From positions 17,892,496 through 17,956,495 of the forward strand of contig OY855904.1 in NCBI GenBank assembly GCA_963693305.1: a stretch of DNA of 64,000 nucleotides. Direction: 5' to 3'. The notes beneath the pieces are model-generated. The model was given only the letters and a program-made list of their open reading frames with translations, did no database searches and had not been told where the DNA came from. The stretch's first letter is position 1. Every line of letters begins with the position of its first letter. Shown piece by piece: positions 23,142-34,539 of the stretch. The translations under genes were made by a program, and so were the position numbers. Source of the stretch: Meandrina meandrites. Lineage: Eukaryota; Cnidaria; Anthozoa; Scleractinia; Meandrinidae.

Positions 23142-25060
23142 ATGCCACCCAAGGCTTCAAGTTCTAAGGCTAAGGCTACAACTTCTAAGGCTGAGACACG
23201 ATCTCAGTCAAAATCTAAGAGTCCGGTTGAAGAATTTCAGACCGATAGTGATAGTGATACTTGTGTGTGCGAAATTCCAACTAAGGTTATGGACGCTACC
23301 CAAAAAGAGGAATTTAAGGAGTTTTTCAGGTCTTTTCTTACTAAGATGCAAGGAGATTTCGAAAAGGAATCGGAAATGCAACGCACGCGGTTAGATTCGC
23401 TTCACAACAAACTTGAGAAGAAATCAACTTCTCATAGTTTGAAGCCGGAGGATTTCGACGGAAATCCAGTTGGAGATGCGTCGGCGTGGTTAGATAACTT
23501 TAGCCGCATTGCAAAAGTGAATAATTGGTCTGCCGACTTACAGTTGAATGCTTTTCCACTGTATTTAAAAAGCGTCGCGCATGCATGGTTTCTGTCATTG
23601 CCTGCCACAGTATCTGGCGATATTAACCAGCTTTTTAATGCGCTCCGAGAACGCTTTGCGTCGGGCCCACAAGATTGGATATTAAGCTAACAATTAAGTG
23701 CGCGAAAACATCACAAGGGAGAACTGCTCGATGATTTTATAGCCTACATTACGCGCCTATGTAAGAGGCTCAAATTATCTGATAATGACACGATGCGGAA
23801 TTTCATTGAAGGCTTACAGGGTGACTTGCAGGCGTATGTTGCTTCAGGACGACCCAAGACTTTCCAAGAGGTGGAGTCGCTTGCGCGCATGAAGGATATT
23901 GTAAACAAGCGCCAGGGCTTACCCCCGGGGAGGGTACTCCCCTAAATTTCGGATAGGGGCGTGCCGCGAACGTTCTCAAACCCTGACCCTATTTAAGGAT
24001 AAAGAAAACGAAAATTAATACCCTTTCTAAGGCCCAAACCTGAAAATTGACACCCTATTCAAGGGGAAGAGAAGCATTGCGTGACGACTCAAATAACGGC
24101 TAACCGCGCACGGCAAAGCTCAAATCTTTCAAAATCGCTTCAGTTTTAACAGACCATTTTTTTTTCGTTTAGCTGGGCGTTTATTTGAGCTGATAGAATT
24201 TAGGTACCCTATCTAAGGATCACACCGGGAACACAATGCCAAAAGGAACAAAAGTGATACCCTATTTAAGGACCGAGAACCTCAAAAAACATACCCTATC
24301 CCGCGGCACATACCTATATAGCCCATATATGGGAGTACCCCCCCCCCCCCCGGGGGCTTACCAGATACGCACTCTGTTTTGAGAACATGCAAACAATGTT
24401 CACCAAACTGATGGAACAACCAGCTAATAGTGACAAAGTCATAGCTGCCGCTGCTCCTAGTTCAGTTCCTTCAGAGAGTGATAAGAAAATTAAAGAGTTG
24501 TCTGAACAAATTAAGCAACTCCAAAAACAACAACAACAGCAACGCCTTCATGCTTCAGGTTCATCAGGCTATGGCTGCTTATGACCAGCCCTCTAGGTCC
24601 TCTCGCCCTTTTTCATCTGGGAATTGGCAGGGACATCCCAGTCGTCAAATGGAACAATTACAAAAGCAGGTGGAGCGTTTAGAAAATGACCTGCGAAGGT
24701 ATCAAAACCCGCGCCGTCCTGATTTTCGTTCTTATGGGCGCAGTTTTAGGAGCACAGAGGGAGACCCCATTTGTACTTTTTGTCACCGCGTAGGTCATGC
24801 TTGGCGGGTATGCAGGCAACGTAATAGGGACCCGCGCTTGCCCAGAAGTAACGGTCAACCAGCTTATTCTGGTCAATCAACTAACCGTACCCCTCCCTCA
24901 CAGTTAAACGCAAGAGCCGGGAAGCATGCGCCACCTATTTGGATGAATGGCTTTTGGAATATTTTGGGCTACCACCGGATTCTCCTCCTCCTTCTCTTTC
25001 ACTGTCCGATCATATGTATTTAAATCCCCCAATACCCTCCCCACCGCCGGGACGGTCTGA
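23142..25060 (+). pseudogene. Gag of an LTR retrotransposon (lineage 2), disrupted
   Basis: The frame starts at 23142 with a Lys/Ser-rich N-terminus, then a capsid-like helical region ('LQLNAFPLYLKSVAHAWFL', about residues 132-150), and stops at 23688. The same frame continues past this stop to 23923, where a 431-bp MITE is inserted. Beyond the MITE the reading resumes in a shifted frame (24387 on), has a Lys/Gln coiled-coil segment, shifts again near 24535, and ends with a CCHC zinc knuckle of spacing CX2CX4HX4C at about 24775-24820. The stop, two frame changes and the insertion make it non-functional. A second, partial copy is at 33052-33533. Confidence 0.8.
23924..24354. mobile_element. 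hAT-like MITE inserted in a gag gene, 8-bp target duplication
   Basis: Inverted ends of about 48 bp start CCCGGGGAGGGTACTCCC on the left and, reversed, CCCGGGGG...GTACTCCC on the right. They are flanked by GGCTTACC at 23916-23923 and 24355-24362. The length of 431 bp and the terminal pattern are close to the MITE at 1656-2085. The interior differs, with repeats of 'accctatttaaggat'. The host gag frame is cut here. Confidence 0.85.
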
Positions 25061-25496
25061 GTTTCGACTACAAGGCCAAAAGCTTGTAATTGCATCGAGA
25101 ACCAACACGTCGCTACATTATTTTTATTACTTTTTTGACCTTTTGATATTATAACCTTTGATTTTTGTACAGATAATTTTAACATTTGTCATTTTAATTT
25201 TCTAATCAATAATTAATTTTTAAGTAATTTTTAGGCGTTTCCCCTCGTTTTATACGAGATTTGATACTTAAATATAATGAAGCTTATATTTAATCATTAT
25301 TTCATTCATTTGTTTGTTTGTCTATTTTTAAATTCATTTTCAAGTGCTTTGATATTTGAATAAGGTTTTTATTTATCCATTAATAATTCATTCAGACACA
25401 ACCATGACTGATGCGTTAACTAAAAATGCAAGCAATGATGGGTTACACATATTTATTTATTTTCTACTTTAAATGATAAGGGAAACCAGAAGTCCA

Positions 25497-26799
25497 TAAC
25501 TAGAAGTCTACATCTCTGGTAATAGGCTTTGAGATATGTCTTTCGCGTGTACCTCGCGCTCCTCGCGTGTAGGCTATTTTTAGAACAGCTTTGCCGCGAA
25601 CAAGTAGCCAATCACATTGAAGTATTTTTTAATTCGCGCCTTTGATTGGTTGAACAAATTTTTGAAGAAAAGCAGAACTGCAGAGGACGAGTGAACTCGA
25701 GCGAACGGCATTACGAAATTTCTGTTTGTTGGTCATCGTAATTTCCGTTTTGTGAGGATTAAATCGTCCGGACAAGAATCATCAGGCCATCTTTCATCGA
25801 TGACGATAGCATCGAAGTTGTAAAAATTCGGAGCATCCAAATAAGCGAGAGGACCTCAGTGTTTTGGAGTCAGAATACGAAAATTAGTCTATCTTGCCCG
25901 CTGCCATTATGGCAGCGGGCAAGATAGACTAATTCCGAGTCAAATTCAAGATGCGAAGACACTAAAGATTAATGGTACTCTCAAGATGAAGACAGGCATT
26001 AAGAGAGCAAGTGCATTTTGGCACAGGTTCGTTGCTATTTTGAAAAACAAAACCGTGGTCCCTGAAGCGCTCAACATCGAGCGCGGAATGAACAGAATGA
26101 AGCTTGATTCGTTTGAGAACAACATTCAGAGAAAACGACAAGTTTGGCGAGTCTCGCATGTTTTTGGAATTATAAGAACAGCATGAAAACAAAAGACTGA
26201 CTAAGGTTATATACTTGTTTTAATATGAATAGAAATACGAGTTTAATTCATCGAACAATGATGATTTCATTCACATCCGTCAAAAGTTTAATTCAAGTTG
26301 TGCTTCTCGAGCACTTCGCAGTGTGCAGCTATTGTGTTGTGTATGTTGTTCAGTATTTTAACACGAGGATATGCTGTACAAAATAAAGACACACTTAACT
26401 ACTAAAAGTTTGGGGAACTTCTGTTCATAAATTCTCTCGTAAATTATAAAAAGTCGACCTGTTTGTTTTGTGAGTTTGTCTACGGAAACCCGGCGACGGG
26501 TTGCTTTTTCACTCGCCTTCAAATGCCACTGAACAGAGGTTTGAAATCACTATCTACGATACTACCTCTGTCGAAATGTGAGAATTAAAGAGAATGGCCT
26601 GTCAAGTGTTTTGATGTGATTTGATTTATTTCACCTGCCACTTTCCAAAATATTCGGCCGCAACTTAGAACTCCAATCGTGTCGAAATAGTGGGTTACGT
26701 CATTTTCTCGCGAGACATCAGTTTCTAAAAATAGCCTACACGCGAAAGACATAGCACGCGCCCCAATACCAGATGTAGACTTCTAGTTATGGACTTCTG
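25497..26799. mobile_element. 1.3-kb foldback DNA element
   Basis: Inverted ends of about 32 bp begin CAGAAGTCCATAACTAGAAG at 25497 and are mirrored at 26768-26799. GGGAAAC flanks both sides (25490-25496 and 26800-26806). Within, the block ATAGCCTACACGCGAAAGAC near 26730 is partly mirrored near 25540-25585. A perfect 26-bp palindrome sits at 25882-25934. The 66-residue frame at 25986-26186 lies just after it and has no recognised domain. No transposase was found. Confidence 0.8.
25882..25934. repeat. Perfect 26-bp inverted repeat, 1-base spacer
   Basis: The left arm 25882-25907 (core TCTTGCCCGCTGCCAT) and right arm 25909-25934 are exact reverse complements around one T. This is inside the 25497-26799 element. 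It could extrude as a cruciform or bind a dimeric protein. Confidence 0.9.
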
Positions 26800-26806
26800 G
26801 GGAAAC

Positions 26807-27411
26807 TTATTTTTGGTGTTGGAAATGTATAATACTGAAGGATATAACTAGAATTTAAGTGGAAGTAGAATTTGTCCATCTTACAGCCAGAACCAATGCT
26901 AGATATCCGTTAGCCCTCACTAGTACATTTAGGCACCTGTCAGTTTTAGCTTTCCACCTGTTGTTTTGGTCGCCCGCGCGTTGCGCATCACTAAACAAGG
27001 CTATGACCTTATTCTTATTACTCAGACCTTTGAATGCTTCGCTAGATCTCGACCTAGCCCAAAATCTCCCTTTCTCTTCGAGCTCATTAGCTATTCATCC
27101 CCATAACCAATCCGTCCAGTTAAAACACGTTTAATTATCACTGAAGTTTTCCTGAGGTAACCACCGATACCCTCCAATGGTTCTGTGCCTGGAAATCCAC
27201 ACCTAGAGCGGTAGTTTCAGCTTAATTTAGCACTGATGTAAAGCGTTAGATAACTTCCTGTAAACTAGTTAACAAAAAGAATTGTAAAACTGCAAACGAT
27301 AGAGATTGCTGAAAGCTATTGTTGAAGAATGATGTAGAGTGTTGATTAGTAACCGTCCTGAAGAGTGTTGGACTGGGAAGCTAATTCCCTACGAAAACCT
27401 AGTCCAACACC
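26807..27411. other. Non-coding, ends with a conserved stem-loop
   Basis: No gene seen. The last part (about 27343-27410) is one of three copies of a structured motif with arms GTGTTGGACT and AGTCCAACAC around an inner GGGAA...TTCCC hairpin. Confidence 0.5.
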
Positions 27412-28614
27412 TGTGTCGTCCCGTGAGTATCACAACAATTGGTTTACCAACATAGTTGCCCACAACTGGCAAGATTCTTGGCGGATAATCCAAACCGTAC
27501 TAATGATGCATGTGCTACCTTTCAAATGAATAAAGACGTTCTTATATAAAAAAGTGAAGAAGACCATACAAAAGAAGATGCGAGGAATGACACAAGAACC
27601 GGAGATGGCCCTCCAAGATATTTAGAATATTTAAACAGGCAACTACTAGTAAAGCTGTTAAATGAGTACCCAAAGTTTATGATGTATTTATAAATCCAAA
27701 TAGATCAAGAAAGGATCTATGAAAACAATTTTAGATTAGCATTGAAAGATGAAGTAGGCACAAGGCCTTTTACGTTGACACTATAAGAAGGTCAGATAGA
27801 CCCAGATAGCTATTTAGGCTATTTAGATACCAAGTTGTTTTGCCTTGCTACCGAGAAAAGAGTTGTCAGTTACCGAGAATTAATTAAGGCTTGTTCGATT
27901 ATGCCGCGATTCAGGCAATGACAAAACCAAATACGAAAACACAAAATCAAAACAAATCAAATCAGCTAAATATATCTCTCTTTTAATTACCGCTTTGCTT
28001 TATTTGATTATTTTAATACTCGACCCAGGAGGGGTTCGAGCTATTTATTCGCTTTCCTGTCCCCAAAAACTTATTATCACAATATGATCAAAAAAGATAA
28101 AATGAGAAAAAGGATAACAAATAAGACAATAGAAGTTGCGATGAGCATGAAAGATAGTAGCTATAAAAATGCATGAGATGAGATATAGACAGGAAGAGAA
28201 TGCAACATAGAATAAGAAAAAAACGATGGAGGTTGGCACCCCACGCTAACCTTTATTTGTTTCATGATTAATTTGCCCGTGTTGTGTTCTTGGCTTTGCC
28301 ACTTAGTTAATACTTTTTAAAGTCTTTATTTATCAAAGCTTTCTTTTTTTTTTCAGGGTAAATTTTACATAGTATCCATTGTAAGTTATGTTAAATTTAT
28401 TCTTAATAATATAAGCTTATATTTTAGTTTTTCAGTTCTTAGGCATTAAATTTAATGTTCCAACCTGCTTGTAATCAGTTTTTGTTTAGCAACCTCTTCA
28501 TTCTTTCTACTTTTACGACTAGCAATACTGTTAGATCATTGCTAATCCGAGTTATCATTTTACCCTTCGTTGAGTTTTTCACAGGTTAAATTCTGCCTGT
28601 TCTCCCATCTGATT
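27412..28614. repeat. 1.2-kb dispersed repeat, copy 2
   Basis: Same orientation and content as 20624-21866. It is followed by unrelated sequence at about 28615, where copy 1 also ends. Confidence 0.8.
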
Positions 28615-28793
28615 AGTTGTTCTTTTCCATAAATAACCAATAAAACAACTCAATACTTCTAATTTTATTCATGTTAATGCTGCCGATTAGCTCCCAAGAG
28701 TATGATAAATCTGACAAGAGAATCACATATTATCCTGACAGTTTGCCACAATCCCGACGCTTGTCCATACACTAGATGCGCTAAAATCTGGCT

Positions 28794-29230
28794 TTGCGAC
28801 CATCATTTAACCCTTGGTGCAGTAGCCCTACAGATACTAAGGAAGAAAATCATTTAGAAAAGAAAGAAGAAAAAGGAAAACAGAACATTACTGAGGAAGT
28901 TGGTGCGGCAGGTGTCAAACAAGTACCTGTAAGCACAACGCCTTTTGCTTGCAAAAGTACCACTGCCAACACCCCTTCAGCTGGTGGACAGCAGGTGCCA
29001 GTAATTAACTCACCCGCCGATATTTACAATCACTTTGTTCAGAAGCGGTTGTCTTACGACGAAGATATACCAGAGGATTCGAACTCTGAGGAACATTAAA
29101 CGTTATCAGACAAAACTGATACCAGCAGCGAAACCGACTGCGACGATTTTTCACAAAATTCTGCTAAGAGGAAGCCCAGCGCGAGTCGAGATTCCACAAC
29201 AGGTACCATGCAGGCAGAGGTGATAACAGA
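28794..29230 (+). pseudogene. Gag fragment (lineage 1)
   Basis: The frame at 28794-29099 has a Lys/Glu-rich segment and then 'VINSPADIYNHF', matching the gag fragment at 17027. After the stop at 29097 the same frame stays open, again acidic and Ser-rich, to about 29290. It lies directly upstream of the LTR at 29339, so pol appears to be deleted. Confidence 0.6.
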
Positions 29231-29338
29231 GTTACATGCAGGACCAAATAGCTTTGTTGCCACGAGAGTTATTAAAACAACAAGAACAACAAGAAAGATT
29301 GCTTGACTCAGAAGAGTTTCAAGCTAAGGTCGGAGGAA

Positions 29339-29890
29339 TGTGAGGAGAGAAAAATGGATTATTTGGTTAATTTTATTTATTCGCTTTCGCTGATAAAAAT
29401 ATAGAAATTCCAACGTAGAAATTATTGTTTAATGTTCCAGTTCATTAACCGTAACTGATACCCATTGTTTTGTTTGCTGGCCATAAAATCATAACTGTAA
29501 TTAGCTTTAAAACGTGTTTGTAAGCTGCACAAAGATGTAATCCACCTGTGAGTTTTTGAAAGTAATTAATGCTTCAGAGCTGGGATTAACGTTAGTCAAT
29601 GGATCTTAAAAACATTTGTTTATGTTTTCGAAAATAGCGTTTTCTCTCATGATGTAATTTGTATCGCGTCACTAGATTGCGCTCAAATAGCCGATTGCAT
29701 TGTAAAATATTCTTTGTTACGTTATTGGATTAAACTCTGCTGTTGGAGCCAAGTAACCGTCTGATTTCTGCTTCCCGAGAAGATTGTTTTGCTGTAACAG
29801 ATCCCGACTTCCCATCTCTGCAAGCGTGGTTCCCCCTCTGCTAGTTGTTAACAAGGAGAACGACCGAAACAGTGAAAACCTATTATCACA
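29339..29890 (+). mobile_element. LTR, probable 3' LTR, 552 bp
   Basis: It starts TGTGAGGAGAG and ends TATTATCACA. The bases before it, AAGGTCGGAGGAA, are purine-rich and shared with the LTR copies at 32274 and 35035, fitting a polypurine tract. 'ggattaaactct' and 'gttccccctctgctagttg' are shared internal landmarks. Confidence 0.7.
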
Positions 29891-30308
29891 CAAGCGAGTT
29901 CCCCAAGAATGGCAGAGTTTCCACAGGTTTTATAAAATTGCTTTCCCAGGCCAAAAACCTGTTATTACACAACTACAAGGCCAAAAGCTTGTAATCGCAT
30001 CGAAAACCGACACGTCGCTACATTATTGTTATTACTTTTTTGACCTTTTGATATTATAACCTTCGATTTTTGTACAGATAATTTTAACATTTGTCATTTT
30101 AATCTTCTAATCAATAATTAATTTTTAAGTAATTTTTAGGCGTTTCACCTCGTTTTATACGAGATTTGACACCTAAATATGATGAAGCTTATATTTAATC
30201 ATTATTTCATTTATTTGTTTGTTTGTCGATTTTTAAATTCATTTTCAAGTGCTATGTTATTTGAATTAGGTTTTTATTTAACCATTAATAATTCATTCAG
30301 ACACAACC

Positions 30309-30479
30309 ATGACTGATGCGTTCACATATCTGTGTTTTGCCCTCACTTTATTAAATTTTGTTGCTATCGTTTTTCTCTTTTGTCGTTACCGCCTAATACA
30401 TCTTTCGTATCAAAACAGGCCCCTCGCTCCAGTCTCAATACCCTTGGCCACACACACGGACACATCTACTTTAGACTAA
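30309..30479 (+). CDS. Small single-pass membrane ORF in retroelement DNA (56 aa)
   Basis: An ATG at 30309 opens 56 codons to TAA at 30477. Residues about 5-25 form a hydrophobic helix (LCFALTLLNFVAIVFLF), followed directly by a basic stop-transfer stretch (CRYRLIHL). The start region 'acacaaccatgactgatgcgtt' is repeated at about 25396, where the frame then diverges. A second hydrophobic segment (FYFLVALLCWAF) follows downstream at about 30495-30530. It is not a known gene. It may be an accessory ORF of the LTR element or chance. Confidence 0.3.
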   Translation: MTDAFTYLCFALTLLNFVAIVFLFCRYRLIHLSYQNRPLAPVSIPLATHTDTSTLD

Positions 30480-31403
30480 GACTCTGAAGATCTTCTACTT
30501 TCTGGTTGCCCTCCTTTGTTGGGCGTTTCTGCCACTACCTTACCGCCGCCACTAACAATTCTCGTGACGGATGGTACAACCATCTTTCCTACCGGAAAGA
30601 CGAAAAGCCCCGCTGAAAAGATCGCTGAAATAAGCCCCTGCATAATAAGTAACTGCAATAGATCCTGTACTTTCTGTAGCCAGCGTGCGTTCCCCCCATG
30701 TTCCCCAAGTTAAGTAGTGCTACAGAGATTACAGAGAATTTATCAAGAGAGGCAAAAAAACGTGTTATCACAAGTGGACTAAATATGGCTAACGAACTTG
30801 GGAATAAACTCCACTGTTGAGGCCAAGCATTCATTTCCTCTGACGTTTCAAGGACTGTTTTACTGTAATTGATCCCAGGTTCCAGGAGCCTGACAAACCC
30901 CGTCGCCAGGCTGCTGCTGCAAGCGACGTAGAATAGCATAGCCAAAATAGTGATAGCACGAGATATGATCACAAAAGAAAAAAGGATAAAAAGGGTAACA
31001 AATAAGAAGATATAAGGTGTGGTGAGCAGGAAGATAGCAGCTTGAGATGAGAATAGGAAAATGTAAGAGAGAAAGAGAATAACATAGAATGGAGAAAAAA
31101 GGATGGAAGTTGGCACCCCACGTTAACTTTAATTTGATTCATGATCAATTTTGTCCTGGCTTTGCCACTTAGTTAATACTTTTTAAAATCTTTTCTATCA
31201 AAGCCTATTAGGGTAAAAATGACATCGTAGTCATTGCAAGTTCTGTTATGGGACAATGCTTGTTAATTTCACCAATATATTTCATTTTAAGTTTAAGCTT
31301 GTATTTTAGTAATAATTTTACCCTTCATTGAGTGTTTCGCAGCTCAATTTTCTGCCTCGTACTTGTTTTGATATAATGGTAGACAGACAGACAGACAGAG
31401 CTG

Positions 31404-32003
31404 TTGTCTTTATTACGGACGTCATGTTTATCTTCGTCTTGTTTTGTTTCCTGGTTGCCCTTCTCGGCTGGGCGTTTTTTTGTGCAGCCCTCACAGCCAT
31501 CCCTATTTGTAATCGTCACAGGTGGTACAGCCATTTTCCATGCTGGCCGCACCAAACACCCCGCAAGGAAGATCGCTGCCATCAGCGCCTTCGTCCAAGC
31601 ACACCTTCAGTCACCGCTGCGGTTTTGCCCTCGCCGTGGCACACACGCACCAAATGTCCTCTGTTTTTCACCGGACGTGATGGATGGCGCATCCCACGAC
31701 ATTTTCCTGGGACTACTCGATAATAACTTGGACAATTCTTCCAGACCTACTCTGGCACATGTCCTCGACGTTGCGGAGTATCTGTTACTCGAAGAGGAGT
31801 ATTTGGAACACCTCATTGTCCGCTATTTGTCCACTCAGTTTTCCGGCGCCTGGTTGGACCCCACCTTCCTCTTGTCCATACGCGACCTGTACTCCGCGGG
31901 TTATCAGTCGTTGGCCAAGACACTGTATATTCTTTGGGATTGCCGCAACCCTCGCCTTGCGGACACAGACTTTTTTGGGACTAGTAATATTTATTTTCTT
32001 TGA
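31404..32003 (+). CDS. Unidentified ORF in the env position of an LTR element
   Basis: 199 codons. Residues about 28-55 (IVTGGTAIFHAGRTKHPARK) are matched by a second copy at about 30555-30635, with changes mostly at third codon positions. That suggests the frame was once under protein-level constraint. Residues about 110-185 are helical and Leu-rich ('HVLDVAEYLLLEEEYLEHL'), reminiscent of BTB-type helices, but I do not claim that family. The ORF ends about 60 bp before a segment that leads to the LTR at 32274, so it sits where env would be. No signal peptide or fusion motif is seen. A hydrophobic stretch in another frame (FLVALLGWAF) precedes it. Confidence 0.35.
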   Translation: MSLLRTSCLSSSCFVSWLPFSAGRFFVQPSQPSLFVIVTGGTAIFHAGRTKHPARKIAAISAFVQAHLQSPLRFCPRRGTHAPNVLCFSPDVMDGASHDIFLGLLDNNLDNSSRPTLAHVLDVAEYLLLEEEYLEHLIVRYLSTQFSGAWLDPTFLLSIRDLYSAGYQSLAKTLYILWDCRNPRLADTDFFGTSNIYFL

Positions 32004-32273
32004 TAGTTATAATTGTTGCGTAGTTACTTTCTATAAATAGTTCTTCGTTTTCGCTAGTTTTATGGACCCCCGAGGCCAGTATATTTAGGTTTCTTCGGTT
32101 TATGCTGCGGTCCAGGCACAAAACTCAGTACACAAATTTAAAATTTCATCACATACAACAACAACAAAAAAAAACAATTAGCAATGAATCGCTTTTTAGG
32201 AATGGTATTTAGTTGGATTTGTTAGTTCTTTAATTGCTTGACTCAGGAGAGTTTCAAGCTAAGGTTGGAGGAA

Positions 32274-32600
32274 TGTGAGGAGAGAAAAATGGATTATTTG
32301 GTTAATTTTATTTATTCGCTTTCGCTGTTAAAAATATTGAAAATCCAACGTAGAAATTATTGTTTTGGTTTTTTGAGGTGGCAGGTTAATTTTCCAGTTC
32401 ATTAACCATAACTGATACCCGTTGTTTTGTTTACTAGCCGTAAACTAATAACTGTAATTAGCGTTGAAGTGTAAACGGAACCCGCACTTGCCTTTTGTAT
32501 AACTGTTATCTACCTGCACTGTTTTGAAAGTGATTAATCTTGTAAAAGCGAAATTCCCTTATAACCAATAGTCCTTCAGGAAATGTATTAGATAATGCTT
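32274..32600 (+). mobile_element. LTR, 3'-truncated
   Basis: It starts TGTGAGGAGAG after the same purine tract and upstream flank as the LTRs at 29339 and 35035. Similarity fades at about 32600, before a (TAA)n run, so the TCACA end is missing. Confidence 0.65.
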
Positions 32601-32610
32601 AAGTTAGACA

Positions 32611-32613
<3 letters not shown>

Positions 32614-32649
<36 letters not shown>
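32614..32649. repeat. (TAA)n microsatellite
   Basis: About twelve uninterrupted TAA units, just after the truncated LTR. Confidence 0.95.
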
Positions 32650-32651
<2 letters not shown>

Positions 32652-33051
32652 TATCATATCTTAAGTTATCTTGTTCTTTTCTTTAGAGCAGGTTGTTAAG
32701 CTAGAGGGGTATGATTCAGAGGCAGTTGTCAACAACTGACAAGTAGCTTTAAATAATCTGTCAAAATCAAGTATTATTTACACACAAAAAAACCCACCCG
32801 TTAATTACCTGCCGGTTCGGATATAATTCACCTTTCGGGTGTAATTCGCGCGTTTATTTACGTAAATTGTAGCCTGTCTTCTGTCAACCATTAATTTTTT
32901 TTTCTCTCATTTCACTCTTTCCCTTCTCGCTATCCTTTATTCTATCACTCTGCTCACCCGTTCGAAAGCAAAGCAATTACCCACCAAACCAACGCAACCG
33001 CGGGAGTTTTGTAAATGCCCATCCACTACAAACTCCGCCATAACTAACAAT

Positions 33052-33533
33052 ATGACAGCGGAGCAATTAGCGGAGGATTTTAACAAAATCCTAACGGGGT
33101 TCCAGCAAATATTTGCCAACACACAAGACGCAAATGCGCAGCAAGTCACAGCGATAACAAACGCAATCAAAACTACTTCAAAACCTATTCCATCGGGTTA
33201 CAATGCAAAGCCACCCGTTTTTAAAGGCGACGGAACTGACGATCTGGATCAGTTCCTACAATCATTCAAATTATACGCAGAGTTTTATAACTGGCCACCT
33301 GATATGCGACTTAAAGCTTTGCCCCTTAATCTAGAAGGCCGTACTAAAATATGGTTGAATGGTCAGAGGAGTTACAGCTAAATGCTTTTCCGCTGTATTT
33401 ACAAGGCATTGCACATGCCTGGTTTCTCGCGCTACCTTCCACAGTTAGTGGCGACCTAAACGAGCTTTTTGAAGCGTTTCAAACACGTTTGGCATCCGGT
33501 CCACAGAACTGGATATTAAGCCAGCAGTTTTAA
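33052..33533 (+). pseudogene. Chimeric gag fragment (lineage 2)
   Basis: The frame from 33052 encodes a capsid-like region through 'WPPDMRLKALPLNLEG'. It runs out at 33379. An overlapping frame entered near 33360 then encodes the same helix again in a form close to the gag at 23142 ('ELQLNAFPLYLQGIAHAWFL') and stops at 33531. Two gag lineages seem joined at about 33355-33370, with the helix partly duplicated and the frame broken. Confidence 0.6.
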
Positions 33534-33948
33534 ATTCGCTGGAAAGGAGTTATAAGGATGTGTCATTAAAAAAAAATAAAGAAGCAACGGAAAATTGAAG
33601 AGATATATACGTAGGACAGCATAAGATTTGTTGACTATTAGGTAGAAAGAAAGTAATAGAAAAGGTTGGGATATAGGATTGAGTAAGATAGGCTGGAAGA
33701 GAATGATACAGAATAGCAAGGGAAAAGCCTTTCATTTTGAACAGTTTTGAGCTTGAATTTTCATGGAACAACATATACACTTTATGATTTTTTTTTTACT
33801 TTTGTTATGTAATTCTTTATAAGCTATATTAACTTAATCGTATTATTTTGTTTTTAATTAAGCAGTGTGACCATCTGTATTTGTTCGACTGCCTTTACAT
33901 TGTAATTCAGTGTTGTTACACTCTGTTTCGTAGTTTCTTTTCGGAAGA

Positions 33949-34539
33949 ATGTTGGGAATGGAAATTTATTATTTATTTACCAGATTCCTCGTAGACACTG
34001 GCGCCAGCATGTCCGTAATTGTATACAGCCACTTACAAGAAATGTTTGATGACAATCCAATCATGGCGCCAACCAGCCCATGTAGAGCTATTCAGACAGT
34101 GAGTGGTGAACAATTACCAATCGTGGGCACTGTTACAGTAACCCTGAGCATTACCGATGGAAACTACCCCTGCGAGTTGAAGGTAATTAAAGGGCTGACG
34201 TATAAAGCCGTTCTAGGAAGAGATTTCCTTCGAGCCCATGGAGCTGTCATCAACCTACAGACTGAAATGTTGGAACTGGAGGAACACCCTACCAGAACGC
34301 ATGAAGAAATGAGGTCCAGTCACGCCCTGTCGACTTATGTGATCTCGCCCAGAAGTGAAGCAGTGATACCTGCAAGAGTTCATAGAACTGTCGTCTCTGG
34401 AACTATTGGCTTAGTCGAGTCTGTGCCTCGGTTAGCTGAAAGGTATCACCTGCAAGGAGCCACCTCTTTGGTCTCTGTCTCGCCAGTTGAAACAATTCCC
34501 TTCCAGTTGATCAACCCTACAACAAAGGCGCAACCTTAG
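33949..34539 (+). pseudogene. Retropepsin (aspartic protease) fragment of an LTR retrotransposon
   Basis: 196 codons. FLVDTGASMSVI near residues 13-24 is the active-site D-T-G-A/S of retroviral-type proteases, and 'AVLGRDFLRAHGA' at about residues 87-99 is the usual C-terminal landmark of the fold. Flanking linker sequence follows. No reverse transcriptase or integrase is found downstream, so this is an isolated piece of pol ending at 34537. It lies upstream of the LTR at 35035. Confidence 0.7.

Noticed and set aside
27343..27412. Possible hammerhead ribozyme (CTGAAGA and CGAAA boxes occur close together)
   Set aside because: No stem I or cleavable UH position can be arranged around the boxes, and the better fold is a simple nested stem-loop. 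The match is probably chance.
21241..31116. Minus-strand hydrophobic frames (21241-21435, 28045-28239, 30589-31116) with similar starts
   Set aside because: They are the reverse of purine-rich DNA, so Phe/Leu/Ser content is compositional. Differences between copies are not biased toward silent changes.
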